40,510 bases of DNA. It comes from a virus. Where the stretch lies: the IMG/VR virus record IMGVR_UViG_3300021368_002450, positions 1 through 40,510 of that record, one strand, 5' to 3'. The notes under the pieces were generated by a model. That model had not been told where the DNA came from, ran no database searches, and saw only the letters and a list, made by a program, of their open reading frames with translations. Within the stretch, counting starts at the first letter, position 1. Each line of letters opens with the position of its first letter. Shown here one piece after another: positions 17,701 to 25,800 of this stretch. Position numbers and translations under genes: made by a program.

Positions 17701-17825
17701 ATATTCTGATAAACGGTGCATCGTTGACCGCAGACTCAGTCAAGGCATCTGTAGGATTCTTTGATACCAATAATGTGCAATTAATCATTTACGATTCCGC
17801 AGGGTTAGTGCTCTGGGGAGCATAA
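14715..17825 (+). CDS. Repeat fibre protein with fourteen 49-residue repeats
   Basis: A 1,036-residue acidic, Asp/Ser-rich protein. Residues 151-837 are about fourteen repeats of 49 residues, each holding a TDSVGKRSFESLADD-type segment, QGDRIDASGLTLQTDSDP, and a hydrophobic TVLVQD strand. Before and after the array the related motif DTLQTVT-x-RGDST appears (about residues 112, 856, 924 and 985), typical of phage fibre stalks. The C-terminus ends in a short strand (VQLIIYDSAGLVLWGA). There are no catalytic motifs. It is probably a long trimeric fibre shaft. It is the last gene of the fibre block; its stop overlaps a late promoter (17821-17828). Confidence 0.75.
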   Translation: MAQKRLSQLSGKVRVRAFGRLDSDRYTFLNLEQAEPNAGLPESDGALFTSLVDGTRSFTTTPTLSGLSFNANSLDSVIADSRFLLAIRDPKSLDSVGIVSTADFAEAISQDTLQTVTNRGDSTNRDITIAGLVITAADSDPTTTLILVKNLQTDSVGIRSFKSLADDLGLISQGDQLIASGLTLTVDSDPFSTTVLVQDLQTDSVGIRSFKSLADDLGLISQGDQIIASGLTLQTDSDPLSTTVLVQDLQTDSVGKRSFQSLADDAGFVQQGDAITAGGLTLTVADSDPDSLTVLVKDLQTDSVGIRSFESLADDVGLIKQGDRIDASGLTLQTDSDPLSTTILVQDLQTDSVAKRSFDDLAGDAGLIAQGDDIGAGGLTIATVDSDPNTNQILVINLQTDSVGKRSFGDLADEADLIRQGDRIDAGGLTLVADSDPNSLTVLVQDLQTDSVGKRSFESLADDLGLIKQGDRIDASGLTLQTDSDPNSLTVLVQDLVTDSVGKRSFESLADDLGLISQGDRINASGLTLQTDSDPNSLTVLVQDLVTDSVGKRSFESLADDIGLISQGDRIDASGLTLATDSDPNSLTVLVQDLQTDSVGKRSFESLADDLGLIKQGDRIDASGLTLQTDSDPNSITVLVQDLATDSVGKRSFESLADDLGLISQGDRINASGLTLQTDSNAVTNQILVVDLQTDSVFKRSFGDLADAADLIRQGDRIDAGGLTLVADSSNDLTVLTIDLVSDSVGKRSFESLADDVGLIKQGDRIDASGLTLQTDSDPDTNQILVVDLVTDSVGKRSFGDLADEADLIRQGDRIDAGGLTLLADSDPNSTNILVIDLQTDSVGKRNFAQLAAEADLVPDTLQTVTDRGDSTNVGITIGGLSITVIDSNPSTNQLLVVDLTTDSIGIRNFASLTEEAGLGQDTLQTVTDRGDSTDNAITLKQGLVVNNLPTDGTTTDVLVKTSSDSVAIRTFASLAATVEETLQTVTERGDSTDRDILINGASLTADSVKASVGFFDTNNVQLIIYDSAGLVLWGA
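15165..17225 (+). repeat. 147-bp coding repeat array (14 units)
   Basis: Tandem in-frame units of 147 bp encode 49 residues, with one- or two-residue indels in a few units. The central units (about 16050-16740) are most alike; outer units diverge. Two subtypes alternate: SFESLADDLGLI and SFGDLADEADLI. Confidence 0.9.
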
Positions 17826-17828
17826 ATA
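17821..17828 (+). promoter_or_regulatory. T4-type late promoter (CATAAATA)
   Basis: CATAAATA matches the NATAAATA form of the T4-like late box. It overlaps the TAA stop (17823-17825) of the repeat fibre gene and ends 27 bases before gp13. ACTGGAGAAAAT upstream of the ATG supplies the ribosome binding site. Confidence 0.72.
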
Positions 17829-17855
17829 GAGTAAGAAACTTACTGGAGAAAATTC

Positions 17856-18605
17856 ATGGCAGTGCCAACAACTCGACAAACATTGATTGACTATTGTCTT
17901 CGAAGATTGGGACAACCGGTTATTGAAATTAATGTCGACACAGATCAGGTAGAAGACCGTGTGGATGATGCGCTGGCAATGTATCGTGAATTCCATGACG
18001 ATGCTACTGTGCGAACATTCTTAAAACATGAAGTGACTCAAACTGATATCGACAATGGTTATATTCCAATCTCATCTAACATACCTTATATCACAAAGGT
18101 CTATCCTCTAAATCCAACATACTCAAATGTTAATATGTTTGATATTCGTTATCAAATGATGTTGAATAGTCTGGGAGACTTTATGCAGTTCGCGGGTGGT
18201 ATGTCATACTACTACCAGTTGGAACAATACTTGGATTATTTGGATAACCTTTTGACTGGTCAACCTATCGTCACATTCTCACGAAACCAAAACAGGTTGT
18301 ATCTACACGGGAACTTTGAAGACAAGGATGTGATTGCCGGTCAGTTTATTATCGCAGAAGTATATGAGTTCATTGACGAATCTACATACAATGTGTGGAA
18401 TGATATTTTCGTAAAGGATTATACCACACAATTGATCAAACAGCAATGGGGTTCAAACCTAATTAAGTTTGAGGGTATGCAGCTACCTGGCGGTGTAACC
18501 ATGAATGGTCGTCAACTCTATGATGACGCAACACAAGAATTACAAAGACTAGAAGAAAAGATGCGCCTCGAATACGAGATGCCTGTTAGTTTCTTCATGG
18601 GATAA
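17856..18605 (+). CDS. 13: Neck protein gp13
   Basis: A 249-residue homologue of T4 gp13 (309 residues in T4), which with gp14 forms the neck that seals the filled head and joins it to the tail. The N-terminus (PTTRQTLIDYCLRRLG, then IEINVDTDQVEDRVDDALAMY) and the C-terminal QQWGSNLIKFEGMQLPGG segment are the conserved parts of the family in T4-like phages. It follows a late promoter and precedes gp14 by three bases, the T4 order. The start is supported by GGAG eight bases upstream. Confidence 0.9.
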   Translation: MAVPTTRQTLIDYCLRRLGQPVIEINVDTDQVEDRVDDALAMYREFHDDATVRTFLKHEVTQTDIDNGYIPISSNIPYITKVYPLNPTYSNVNMFDIRYQMMLNSLGDFMQFAGGMSYYYQLEQYLDYLDNLLTGQPIVTFSRNQNRLYLHGNFEDKDVIAGQFIIAEVYEFIDESTYNVWNDIFVKDYTTQLIKQQWGSNLIKFEGMQLPGGVTMNGRQLYDDATQELQRLEEKMRLEYEMPVSFFMG

Positions 18606-18608
18606 TAA

Positions 18609-19481
18609 ATGGCAACTAACCTCTACTTCACACAGGGAACACTGAACGAACAGACACTCTACGAGGATATCGTAATCGAATCCTTGAAGATGTATGGTCA
18701 GGATGTGTATTATATTCCCCGTGAAATTGTCAACCGTGACGGAATCTTTCAGGATGATTCTGTGTCTCGTTTTGACAATGCTTATCGATTGGAAATGTAC
18801 ATCGAAAATATCGATGGATTCGATGGCGAGGGTGATTTGTTCACCAAGTTTGGAGTAGAGATTCGTGACGCTGCAACATTTGTGGTCGCACGACGACGAT
18901 GGCATAACACCGTATCTCTTTATGAAAACGAAGAGGATACACCTTTCTATCGTCCTCGCGAGGGAGATTTGATTTATCTGCCTTTGTCGGGTTCTATGTT
19001 TGAGATTCAAAAAGTAGACACCGAACAACCGTTTTATCAGTTACAAAACTTGCCTATTTTCAAGATGCGATGTGAGTTGTTTGAATATAACGACGAAGAC
19101 TTTGATACCGGTGTCGACACAATCGATGTGGTTGAGAAAAACCACGCATATCAGAATGTTCTCACAGTTGGATCAAATTTATCGTTTGATGAAGGTGAGG
19201 TAGTGCGTCAGGTCAATGCAACCTTTACCATCAACGGTGAGGTGGTCAAGTATGACGAACCCAACGGTAAACTTTATGTTGCACACTCTGCAGCTACGGA
19301 TGGTGAATACCATGATTGGACAACTACTGCGGCGGTAGAGGGTCTCACTAACGGCGAATCGGTCACTCCAACTCAGGTTGGAGAAGACTTACAAGACGGT
19401 GCACAGAACTCAGACTTTGATACGATCGGAGATGGTTTCGTAGACTTCTCTGAGAGTAATCCGTTTGGAGATACACAATAA
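18609..19481 (+). CDS. 14: Neck protein gp14
   Basis: A 290-residue homologue of T4 gp14 (256 residues), the second neck protein. The N-terminus (LYFTQGTLNEQTLYEDIVIESLKMYG, residues 5-30) and YYIPREIVNRDGIFQDD are family hallmarks. The central part (REGDLIYLPLSGSMFEI to KMRCELFEYNDEDFDTGVDTID) also fits. About 110 residues follow as an acidic, beta-rich C-terminal part. Its stop overlaps the gp15 start (TAATG), consistent with coupled translation in the gp13-gp14-gp15 unit. Confidence 0.9.
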   Translation: MATNLYFTQGTLNEQTLYEDIVIESLKMYGQDVYYIPREIVNRDGIFQDDSVSRFDNAYRLEMYIENIDGFDGEGDLFTKFGVEIRDAATFVVARRRWHNTVSLYENEEDTPFYRPREGDLIYLPLSGSMFEIQKVDTEQPFYQLQNLPIFKMRCELFEYNDEDFDTGVDTIDVVEKNHAYQNVLTVGSNLSFDEGEVVRQVNATFTINGEVVKYDEPNGKLYVAHSAATDGEYHDWTTTAAVEGLTNGESVTPTQVGEDLQDGAQNSDFDTIGDGFVDFSESNPFGDTQ

Positions 19482-20743
19482 TGTTTGGCGGACACTTTTA
19501 TCATCAACGAATTCGCAACGCAGTCGCTGTATTTGGATCACTGTTCAACAATATTAATGTTGTGAGAACAAATAGTCAAGTGAAAGTGCCTTTGTCATAT
19601 GCACCCAAGAGAGACTTTCTTGCTCGTCTTGATGCAATGGTCGATGGTGAAAATTCAGAACGACAGATTGCAGTCAAACTACCTCGTATGTCATTCGAGA
19701 TTGTTGCGATGCAATATGATGCTTTGCGTCAGTTGCCAAAGACAAACCAGTGTGTGTTACCAGCAACTACTTTTGGTTCAGCGACTAAACTCTACACTCC
19801 CGTACCGTACAACATCAACTTTCAGTTGAATGTTTATGCGAAAGGTCAGGATGATGCGTTGCAGATTGTAGAACAGATTCTACCATACTTCACACCTTCA
19901 TACACTTTGACCGTAAAACCCCTTTCGAATTTTACAGGAGTTAAAGAAGACACTCCGATAACACTTCAGGGAATTACCTTTGTTGACGATTATGAAGCAC
20001 CACTTGAAGCACGAAGAACTGTAATCTACACTCTTGATTTCGAAATGAAAGTGATGATGTACAAGGACACTGGTAGTTCTGCACCAATCATTACTGATTT
20101 TGATGTTCAAAGTGCAAACTTAGATGGCGACCTTAACGAATTTTTCCGATCGCGCGATAGTGCAGCGTCTTTCCAATTGGGTAAAACCGCAACCACTTTG
20201 GAAGATACGGCAGTCAAAAAAGATTATCAGTCGTTCAATGTTCCTTTGACTACTCACGGATTGAGACTTGGTGATTCTGCGTCCAATGGTGAAGTAAGTG
20301 TGACTTACAATAAAATACTCACTTCGGCTAGTGGAATCATAGTTGCACAAGGTGAATATACATATACACCAGACTCAGATTACAATGGTACGGATCAATT
20401 CACTTTAGAATTGTTGTATGGTGATTCTGCAAATCCATCCACCATTACACATACTGTAGATGTTACTGTATCAGCAGTACAGGATGTGACATCAATTTCG
20501 TTAGGCCCATTCGCAGTGACAATTGGTGCGCCTTCGGTTGAAGATGTGTCAGGAAACGATCCATTCACAAGTCCAGCATACTCGATTGTGAGTCAGGGTT
20601 CTCGTGGTGTTGCACAAATTACACAAGCAGGTGTACTCACTTACAATGCATCTTCGGCAGGAACAGATACCGTAGTGTATGGAGTCACACCAACCGGTGG
20701 CACAAGAGAGAATGTCACTGTAACATATAACAACAGCGTATAA
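19481..20743 (+). CDS. 15: Tail completion protein gp15 with cadherin-like extension
   Basis: Residues 1 to about 198 match T4 gp15, the terminator ring that caps the tail tube and sheath and binds the neck: MFGGHFYHQRIRN start, VKVPLSYAPKRDFLARL, and DDALQIVEQILPYFTPSYTL. T4 gp15 has 272 residues; this one has 420. The extra C-terminal part has a cadherin-like or Ig-like domain (about residues 235-332) with the YTYTPDSDYNGTDQFTLEL signature, then a second short beta-rich domain (about 333-420). The extension would decorate the head-tail joint; its function is unknown. GGAGA ten bases upstream supports the start. Confidence 0.88.
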   Translation: MFGGHFYHQRIRNAVAVFGSLFNNINVVRTNSQVKVPLSYAPKRDFLARLDAMVDGENSERQIAVKLPRMSFEIVAMQYDALRQLPKTNQCVLPATTFGSATKLYTPVPYNINFQLNVYAKGQDDALQIVEQILPYFTPSYTLTVKPLSNFTGVKEDTPITLQGITFVDDYEAPLEARRTVIYTLDFEMKVMMYKDTGSSAPIITDFDVQSANLDGDLNEFFRSRDSAASFQLGKTATTLEDTAVKKDYQSFNVPLTTHGLRLGDSASNGEVSVTYNKILTSASGIIVAQGEYTYTPDSDYNGTDQFTLELLYGDSANPSTITHTVDVTVSAVQDVTSISLGPFAVTIGAPSVEDVSGNDPFTSPAYSIVSQGSRGVAQITQAGVLTYNASSAGTDTVVYGVTPTGGTRENVTVTYNNSV

Positions 20744-20746
20744 ATA
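20739..20746 (+). promoter_or_regulatory. T4-type late promoter
   Basis: Exact TATAAATA overlapping the TAA stop of gp15 and ending 27 bases before the next ATG. A GAGGAAG ribosome binding site follows at about 20762. Confidence 0.8.
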
Positions 20747-20773
20747 AAGATACGAATTCTTGAGGAAGAATAA

Positions 20774-22039
20774 ATGGCAGGCGTAAAGATTACAGAATTA
20801 ACAGCAGTTGACGGTCAGAATGTTGTCGATTCTGACCTCTTGGTCATTGTTGATAGAAGTGATGGTTCCGGTGGAGCAACTCGAAGCGTAACTCGTGGAG
20901 ATTTGTTTCAGACTGGTTCCGCAGGTAAAGTAGATAGAGTTAAGATCTCATATTCACCTTACCTGCGAGCTCGCCAGGCGGCGGATGATTTAGTCGATAG
21001 TGAGGCAAATGCTCTTTACCTATTAGTTTCTCCGGTTAACACTGACAATAGTCTTTCTACTGGCGATGACACTAACTCTACCAGTCTAGTCGATTCAGTT
21101 GGTATTGTTAATGCAAGCGGAAGGTTATATTTTAACGCAGATGATCGGTCTTTATACTCAACAAATGGAATCCGAACTAACAATAACACAGGAAGACTTG
21201 GTGGTATTGCAGACCAAGCGCTCGTTGCGGACTCTGCGAACTTTAACACTACTTCACTCAATGATGTCGTAGATACCTTTACGGGTTTGGTTACCGGTCA
21301 GGTACTCAAGTGGAACGGTAGTCAGTGGGCAAACGCAAACGACATTTCTGGTACTGCGGGTGTCGGTGTGATTGCAAAACAGATCAACACCAAGTCTGCG
21401 GGTGACGCAAATAACGAATTCTTACTACCACTTGTTCGCGCAGTAGGTGCGGACTCAGTAGAAGTTGATGGTGAAATAACATACAATGCATCAACTAATT
21501 CACTAACAGTACCTAACCTATTGGGTAACGCAACAAGTGCAACTACCGCAACAAATGCGACAGATGCGATTACAAGTGAACAACTTGTTGTCGATAGTGC
21601 AGGAACAGAAACACTTTACTTGATCGGTCGAGAATCAAATATCGCGGGAGCAGACAGCGCAAAGCTTGATGCTGCTCTAGGATACAACACCACAACCGAA
21701 ACTCTATTCGCACCTAATTTCTCTGGTGATGGTTCATCAGTCACGAATGTCGCGGCCGCATCTGCAACCAGTGCGAGTGCAGTCAATGTTTCTAGCGTGG
21801 GAGATGATGCCACATATTACATACATTTTGGTGATGCGACCAGTGGAACCGATGCGTTGAATGTAAATACCAATTTAAACTTCAACCCAAGCACTGGTTT
21901 GATGTCGGTCACTAATGTTTCGTACACACCTTCAACGGATGCACATTGGGCTGATCCCAACCCCACAACAGTTAAAAGTGCACTTGATCGCCTTGCTGCA
22001 GCGGTTTATGCATTACAGTCGAATACGGAGATAAGTTAA
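20774..22039 (+). CDS. Fibre-like structural protein, inserted after gp15
   Basis: A 421-residue protein rich in Asp, Ser, Ala and Asn. It begins with the fibre head motif VKITELTAVDGQNVVDSDLLVIVDRSDG, followed by TRSVTRGDLF. The middle contains a GQVLKWNGSQWANAND strand (residues about 176-191), a common phage fibre module. The C-terminus is low complexity (TSATTATNATDAI) and ends with a TPSTDAHWADPNPTTVKSALDRLAAAVYAL-like coiled segment. Domain plan and late promoter suggest a tail or neck fibre; whisker-like appendages near gp13-15 are one possibility. There is no enzyme motif. Confidence 0.65.
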   Translation: MAGVKITELTAVDGQNVVDSDLLVIVDRSDGSGGATRSVTRGDLFQTGSAGKVDRVKISYSPYLRARQAADDLVDSEANALYLLVSPVNTDNSLSTGDDTNSTSLVDSVGIVNASGRLYFNADDRSLYSTNGIRTNNNTGRLGGIADQALVADSANFNTTSLNDVVDTFTGLVTGQVLKWNGSQWANANDISGTAGVGVIAKQINTKSAGDANNEFLLPLVRAVGADSVEVDGEITYNASTNSLTVPNLLGNATSATTATNATDAITSEQLVVDSAGTETLYLIGRESNIAGADSAKLDAALGYNTTTETLFAPNFSGDGSSVTNVAAASATSASAVNVSSVGDDATYYIHFGDATSGTDALNVNTNLNFNPSTGLMSVTNVSYTPSTDAHWADPNPTTVKSALDRLAAAVYALQSNTEIS

Positions 22040-22040
22040 G

Positions 22041-22841
22041 ATGGCAGATATTAGAATATCGCAGTTACCGGAACTAGAAGTTGCCCCCGCAGATAGCGAT
22101 GTGTTGGTCATCAATGATGTGAGTGTGTCATCTACCAAGTCAATCACTTTCGGAAACCTTCTCACTAACTTTTCAAAACTTGTTACTGATTCAGCTACAG
22201 GGTTTGGAGGAACTGGAGATGGTGCGAAGGTCACTGGTGATTTCTTTGTTGCGAACGAATTACAGGTGGGTGGTGATTTGACGATGACCGGTACTCTAGA
22301 GACCGGAACTCTTAAACTCGACACTATGGAAAACCCAAATGGCGCATCTATCGAAAGTCTTGACAATATAAGGATGGATGACAACCTAGAACTTCGCCTT
22401 GGTACCGGCAATGATATGAAAATTTATCACGATGGGGATGATTCCTTTATCGACGAAGGCGGTACAGGAGGATTGCGTTTAAGAACGAACACGGGTATTG
22501 CTATTCGTAATAAAGTTTCAGATAAAAACTATTTCAGTGCAACTCGTTCTGGAGTCAATGGTGGTAAGGCGCGTTTATGGTATCAACAGGACTTAGATGG
22601 TGATGGTTTACATGATGGTGAGGACGAAGTAAAACTAGAAACTTACGACTCTGGTGTTAATATTTTCTCATTCGCCAATACACGCAGACTTCGAATCAAT
22701 AACGAGGGTGATGCTCCTGCTGTGCCAGCAGCTGCTACTGATGAAGGACAGATCGGTGAAATAAGATGGGACGCAAACCACATATACATATATGTCGCAG
22801 CAAACACTTGGAAACGAGTAGCAATTTCTACTTGGTCATAA
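22041..22841 (+). CDS. Fibre-like structural protein
   Basis: A 266-residue protein. The head motif (DIRISQLPELEVAPADSDVLVIND, then TKSITFGNLL, residues 3-41) resembles that of the preceding gene, so the two are probably paralogous at their N-termini. Next come GGDLTMTGTLETGTLKL and the LELRLGTGNDMKIYHDGDDSFI strand block (about residues 114-135), typical of trimeric phage fibre domains. It ends with a GQIGEIRWDANHIYIYVAANTWKRVAIS fold, also common at fibre tips. It starts one base after the previous stop, with GGAG 13 bases upstream. Structural role; receptor specificity unknown. Confidence 0.7.
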   Translation: MADIRISQLPELEVAPADSDVLVINDVSVSSTKSITFGNLLTNFSKLVTDSATGFGGTGDGAKVTGDFFVANELQVGGDLTMTGTLETGTLKLDTMENPNGASIESLDNIRMDDNLELRLGTGNDMKIYHDGDDSFIDEGGTGGLRLRTNTGIAIRNKVSDKNYFSATRSGVNGGKARLWYQQDLDGDGLHDGEDEVKLETYDSGVNIFSFANTRRLRINNEGDAPAVPAAATDEGQIGEIRWDANHIYIYVAANTWKRVAISTWS

Positions 22842-22844
22842 TTA

Positions 22845-25800
22845 ATGCATAATAACTTTTTGGACAGAAGGCGCCGAAACCTACGATTGCAACCGGATCA
22901 GGTGGATCTTATTCTACCTGAACACTTTGCAGCGCAATATCCAAAATTTATTAGTCTACTCAAATTCTATTATGAGTTTCAGAACGAAGAAAAGGCAACA
23001 GAACTTCTTCGTCACCTTTTTGCTTCGAGAGACATTACTGAAACTGATATAGAACTTCTATCGTACATCGAAGATGAATTACTCTTGGGTGATTCATACT
23101 TCGAAAGTTTTGCGACCGGTGACGCACAGAAACGCGCTGCAGCAAACTTTTCAAACACATTGTTTCGAACAAAGGGGACTAAGTTTGCAATTCAGTGGTT
23201 CTTTCGATCTTTCTTTGGATTAGATGCAGAAGTTGTAGAAACAAAAGATAATATTTTTGAGATTGGTGACCCCAACTCTCAGATTGGCCCTAACTCATTA
23301 CATTATATCACAGACGATAAACTTTATCAAACCTTTGCGTATCTGATTCGTACAGAAATTCCAATCTCAAAGTGGCGTGAACTGTTTAAGTTATTTGTTC
23401 ACCCAGCAGGAATGTATCTTGGTGCAGAACTATTGATCAAAGATGAAACATTGGTATCTTTGTTATCAGAAGATTCCGATGGAATTATCACCACCTCTAC
23501 AAGTCCGGTTTATAATCTCACAGTAACACCGTCGACCGAAGAGAGTGAGGGCACCACATTCAATTTTGCATTGACTGGAACCAACGCATCAAACGGAACT
23601 TATCTTTATTACATCGATACAGAAAATTTCACTGCATCACAGAATGATTTCGTATTTGCGTCGGACAGTGTGTTCCCCGATTCAGCAAATAAAAGAACAC
23701 TCGATTTCACCGGAGGTTCGGCAAGTTTCGATTTACAAATTCGTACAGACTCAGATGAAAGTGAGGGTACGGAAACTTTTCGCGTATACTTCCAAGACCC
23801 TGAAGGTCGTTCCATTGCAACATCTGATTTAAACATCGTAGATGCAGAATCTAAATTTTCGATTGCTGCTTCTTCTACTTCAATAACGGAAGGCGACTCT
23901 GTCCAATTCACCGTGACCGGTATACGAGATGTGCCTAACGACGGGTCGACAAATCTGTATTACAGACTCAACCCAATCAGTGCAGACAGTGACGATTTCT
24001 TGTCAGGTTCTTTCCCTGCAACCGGTTCTAAACAATCGTTCGCTATGAGAAACAATACTGCTGAGTTTAGTGTCCAGACCACGATTGACGGTAACTGGGG
24101 TTCAGCGGAAGGTGATGAAACATTTAATGTCACAGTATTCACACAGAGCGACATACTCAAAGCAACTTCAGACACCATTACTGTTACGAACACTACACCA
24201 CAATTTGACTTTGTGGGTAGAGCGTTAACAGAAGGCGAAGACATTGTTGTTGGATTATCAGTTGATCCGGTAACAGTTGGTCAAACAGTTGAGTACAGTA
24301 TTGAGGTGGGTGATAACAGAATCGTGACAAACACCGGTTCATTTGAAATCACTTCACCTACCGCAGAATATGTTCTAAGTCAGACATCGATAAGTGATGC
24401 TTTTGACTCCGTTATTAGTTTGGTAACTCTCGAAACCTTAACTCAGGCTTCAGGTGGTTATTATAATCCGGTCTTATCAAATACCGCTAACTATGCCATT
24501 GGAAGTGTAGCACCATCGTTCACTTCAATAGTACCAGATTTAGTTGGTCAAACGAACGATGAGGATGTTACCTTCACTATTACCGGAACTAATATTCCAG
24601 ACGGTAACTCAGCGAAATACTATATCGATCTGATTTCTCCGACAGAAACCGCAGACTTTGATCTGGGTGGTTCATTGCCCGTTTCGGTTGGAACCGCCGT
24701 TGATGTTTCATTCACAAGTAACTCTGGTTCAGTAACTTTGGGATTTGCTGCTGGTAGTGAAACAACAAACGAAGAATTTGATATCGTAATAATTGACACA
24801 GACGATGTCGAGGTATTGCGTCTCCGATATGCAATTGCAGGAGAAGTTGTATATGGTCTAACAACTCCGGCCGGAGGAACAGCAAACGAAGGTGATACCT
24901 TGACTCTGACCTTTGACCATGATGGTGGTTCAAACGGAACATACTACTACTATGTTAGTCCGGTTACGGGTTCAATTGACGCAGACGATTTCACTTCGGG
25001 ACACGCAACATCGAGTAGTCGAGCAACCTTCGCTGTAAGTAGCACTGGAACCAATACTGGTGAGGGAGATATCCAACTTGTAATCAGTTCGGATAGGAAA
25101 AGAGAAGGTTCAGAAGTCTTCCGTGTGTTTGTTTCAGAAACAGCAACCGGAGCAGTCATAGCACAGTCTGGTAACATAACAATTAGTGATACTTCAACTC
25201 AAACCTACACCATGAGCATGGCCGACATCACCGAAGGTAGTCCCTTGAATGCCATTGTGTCTCCAGATGTTGGAAATGATCCTAGTGACGAAACAATATT
25301 TGTAAACTTTGATATCACTAGTGGCAATAATATTGTATTAGGAGACTCAACTACATTGGGTCAGGTCGTGAATATAACGACCGGAAACAAGTCATTTATC
25401 TCGACGACTGCATCGACTTCTACGGTCGATGGCGATCGAACAATCACGGCAACTGCACATGTTGGCAGTCCGACAGGGACTCAGGTTGCCACGACGACAT
25501 GCACGATATCCGATGCCGCTCCGTCATACACACTGACGACAAATAAAACAAACGACAGTGCCAACGAAGGTGACACTATACAGTTTTCTTTCGGTGGTAC
25601 CAATGTGCCTAGTGGTATATATTATTACATCCTCAGTGATATTAATTATAAAATTATCGGAACAAATCAAGCGACAAATATTATCGAGAATGACATCATC
25701 TATTTGGGTGCAAACAATGATTTATCAAATCTTCAGACTGGAATGGAGATAAGAGGTTTATTCCCAGAACAGTATTTTGATTCTGAGGCAACCATAACTT

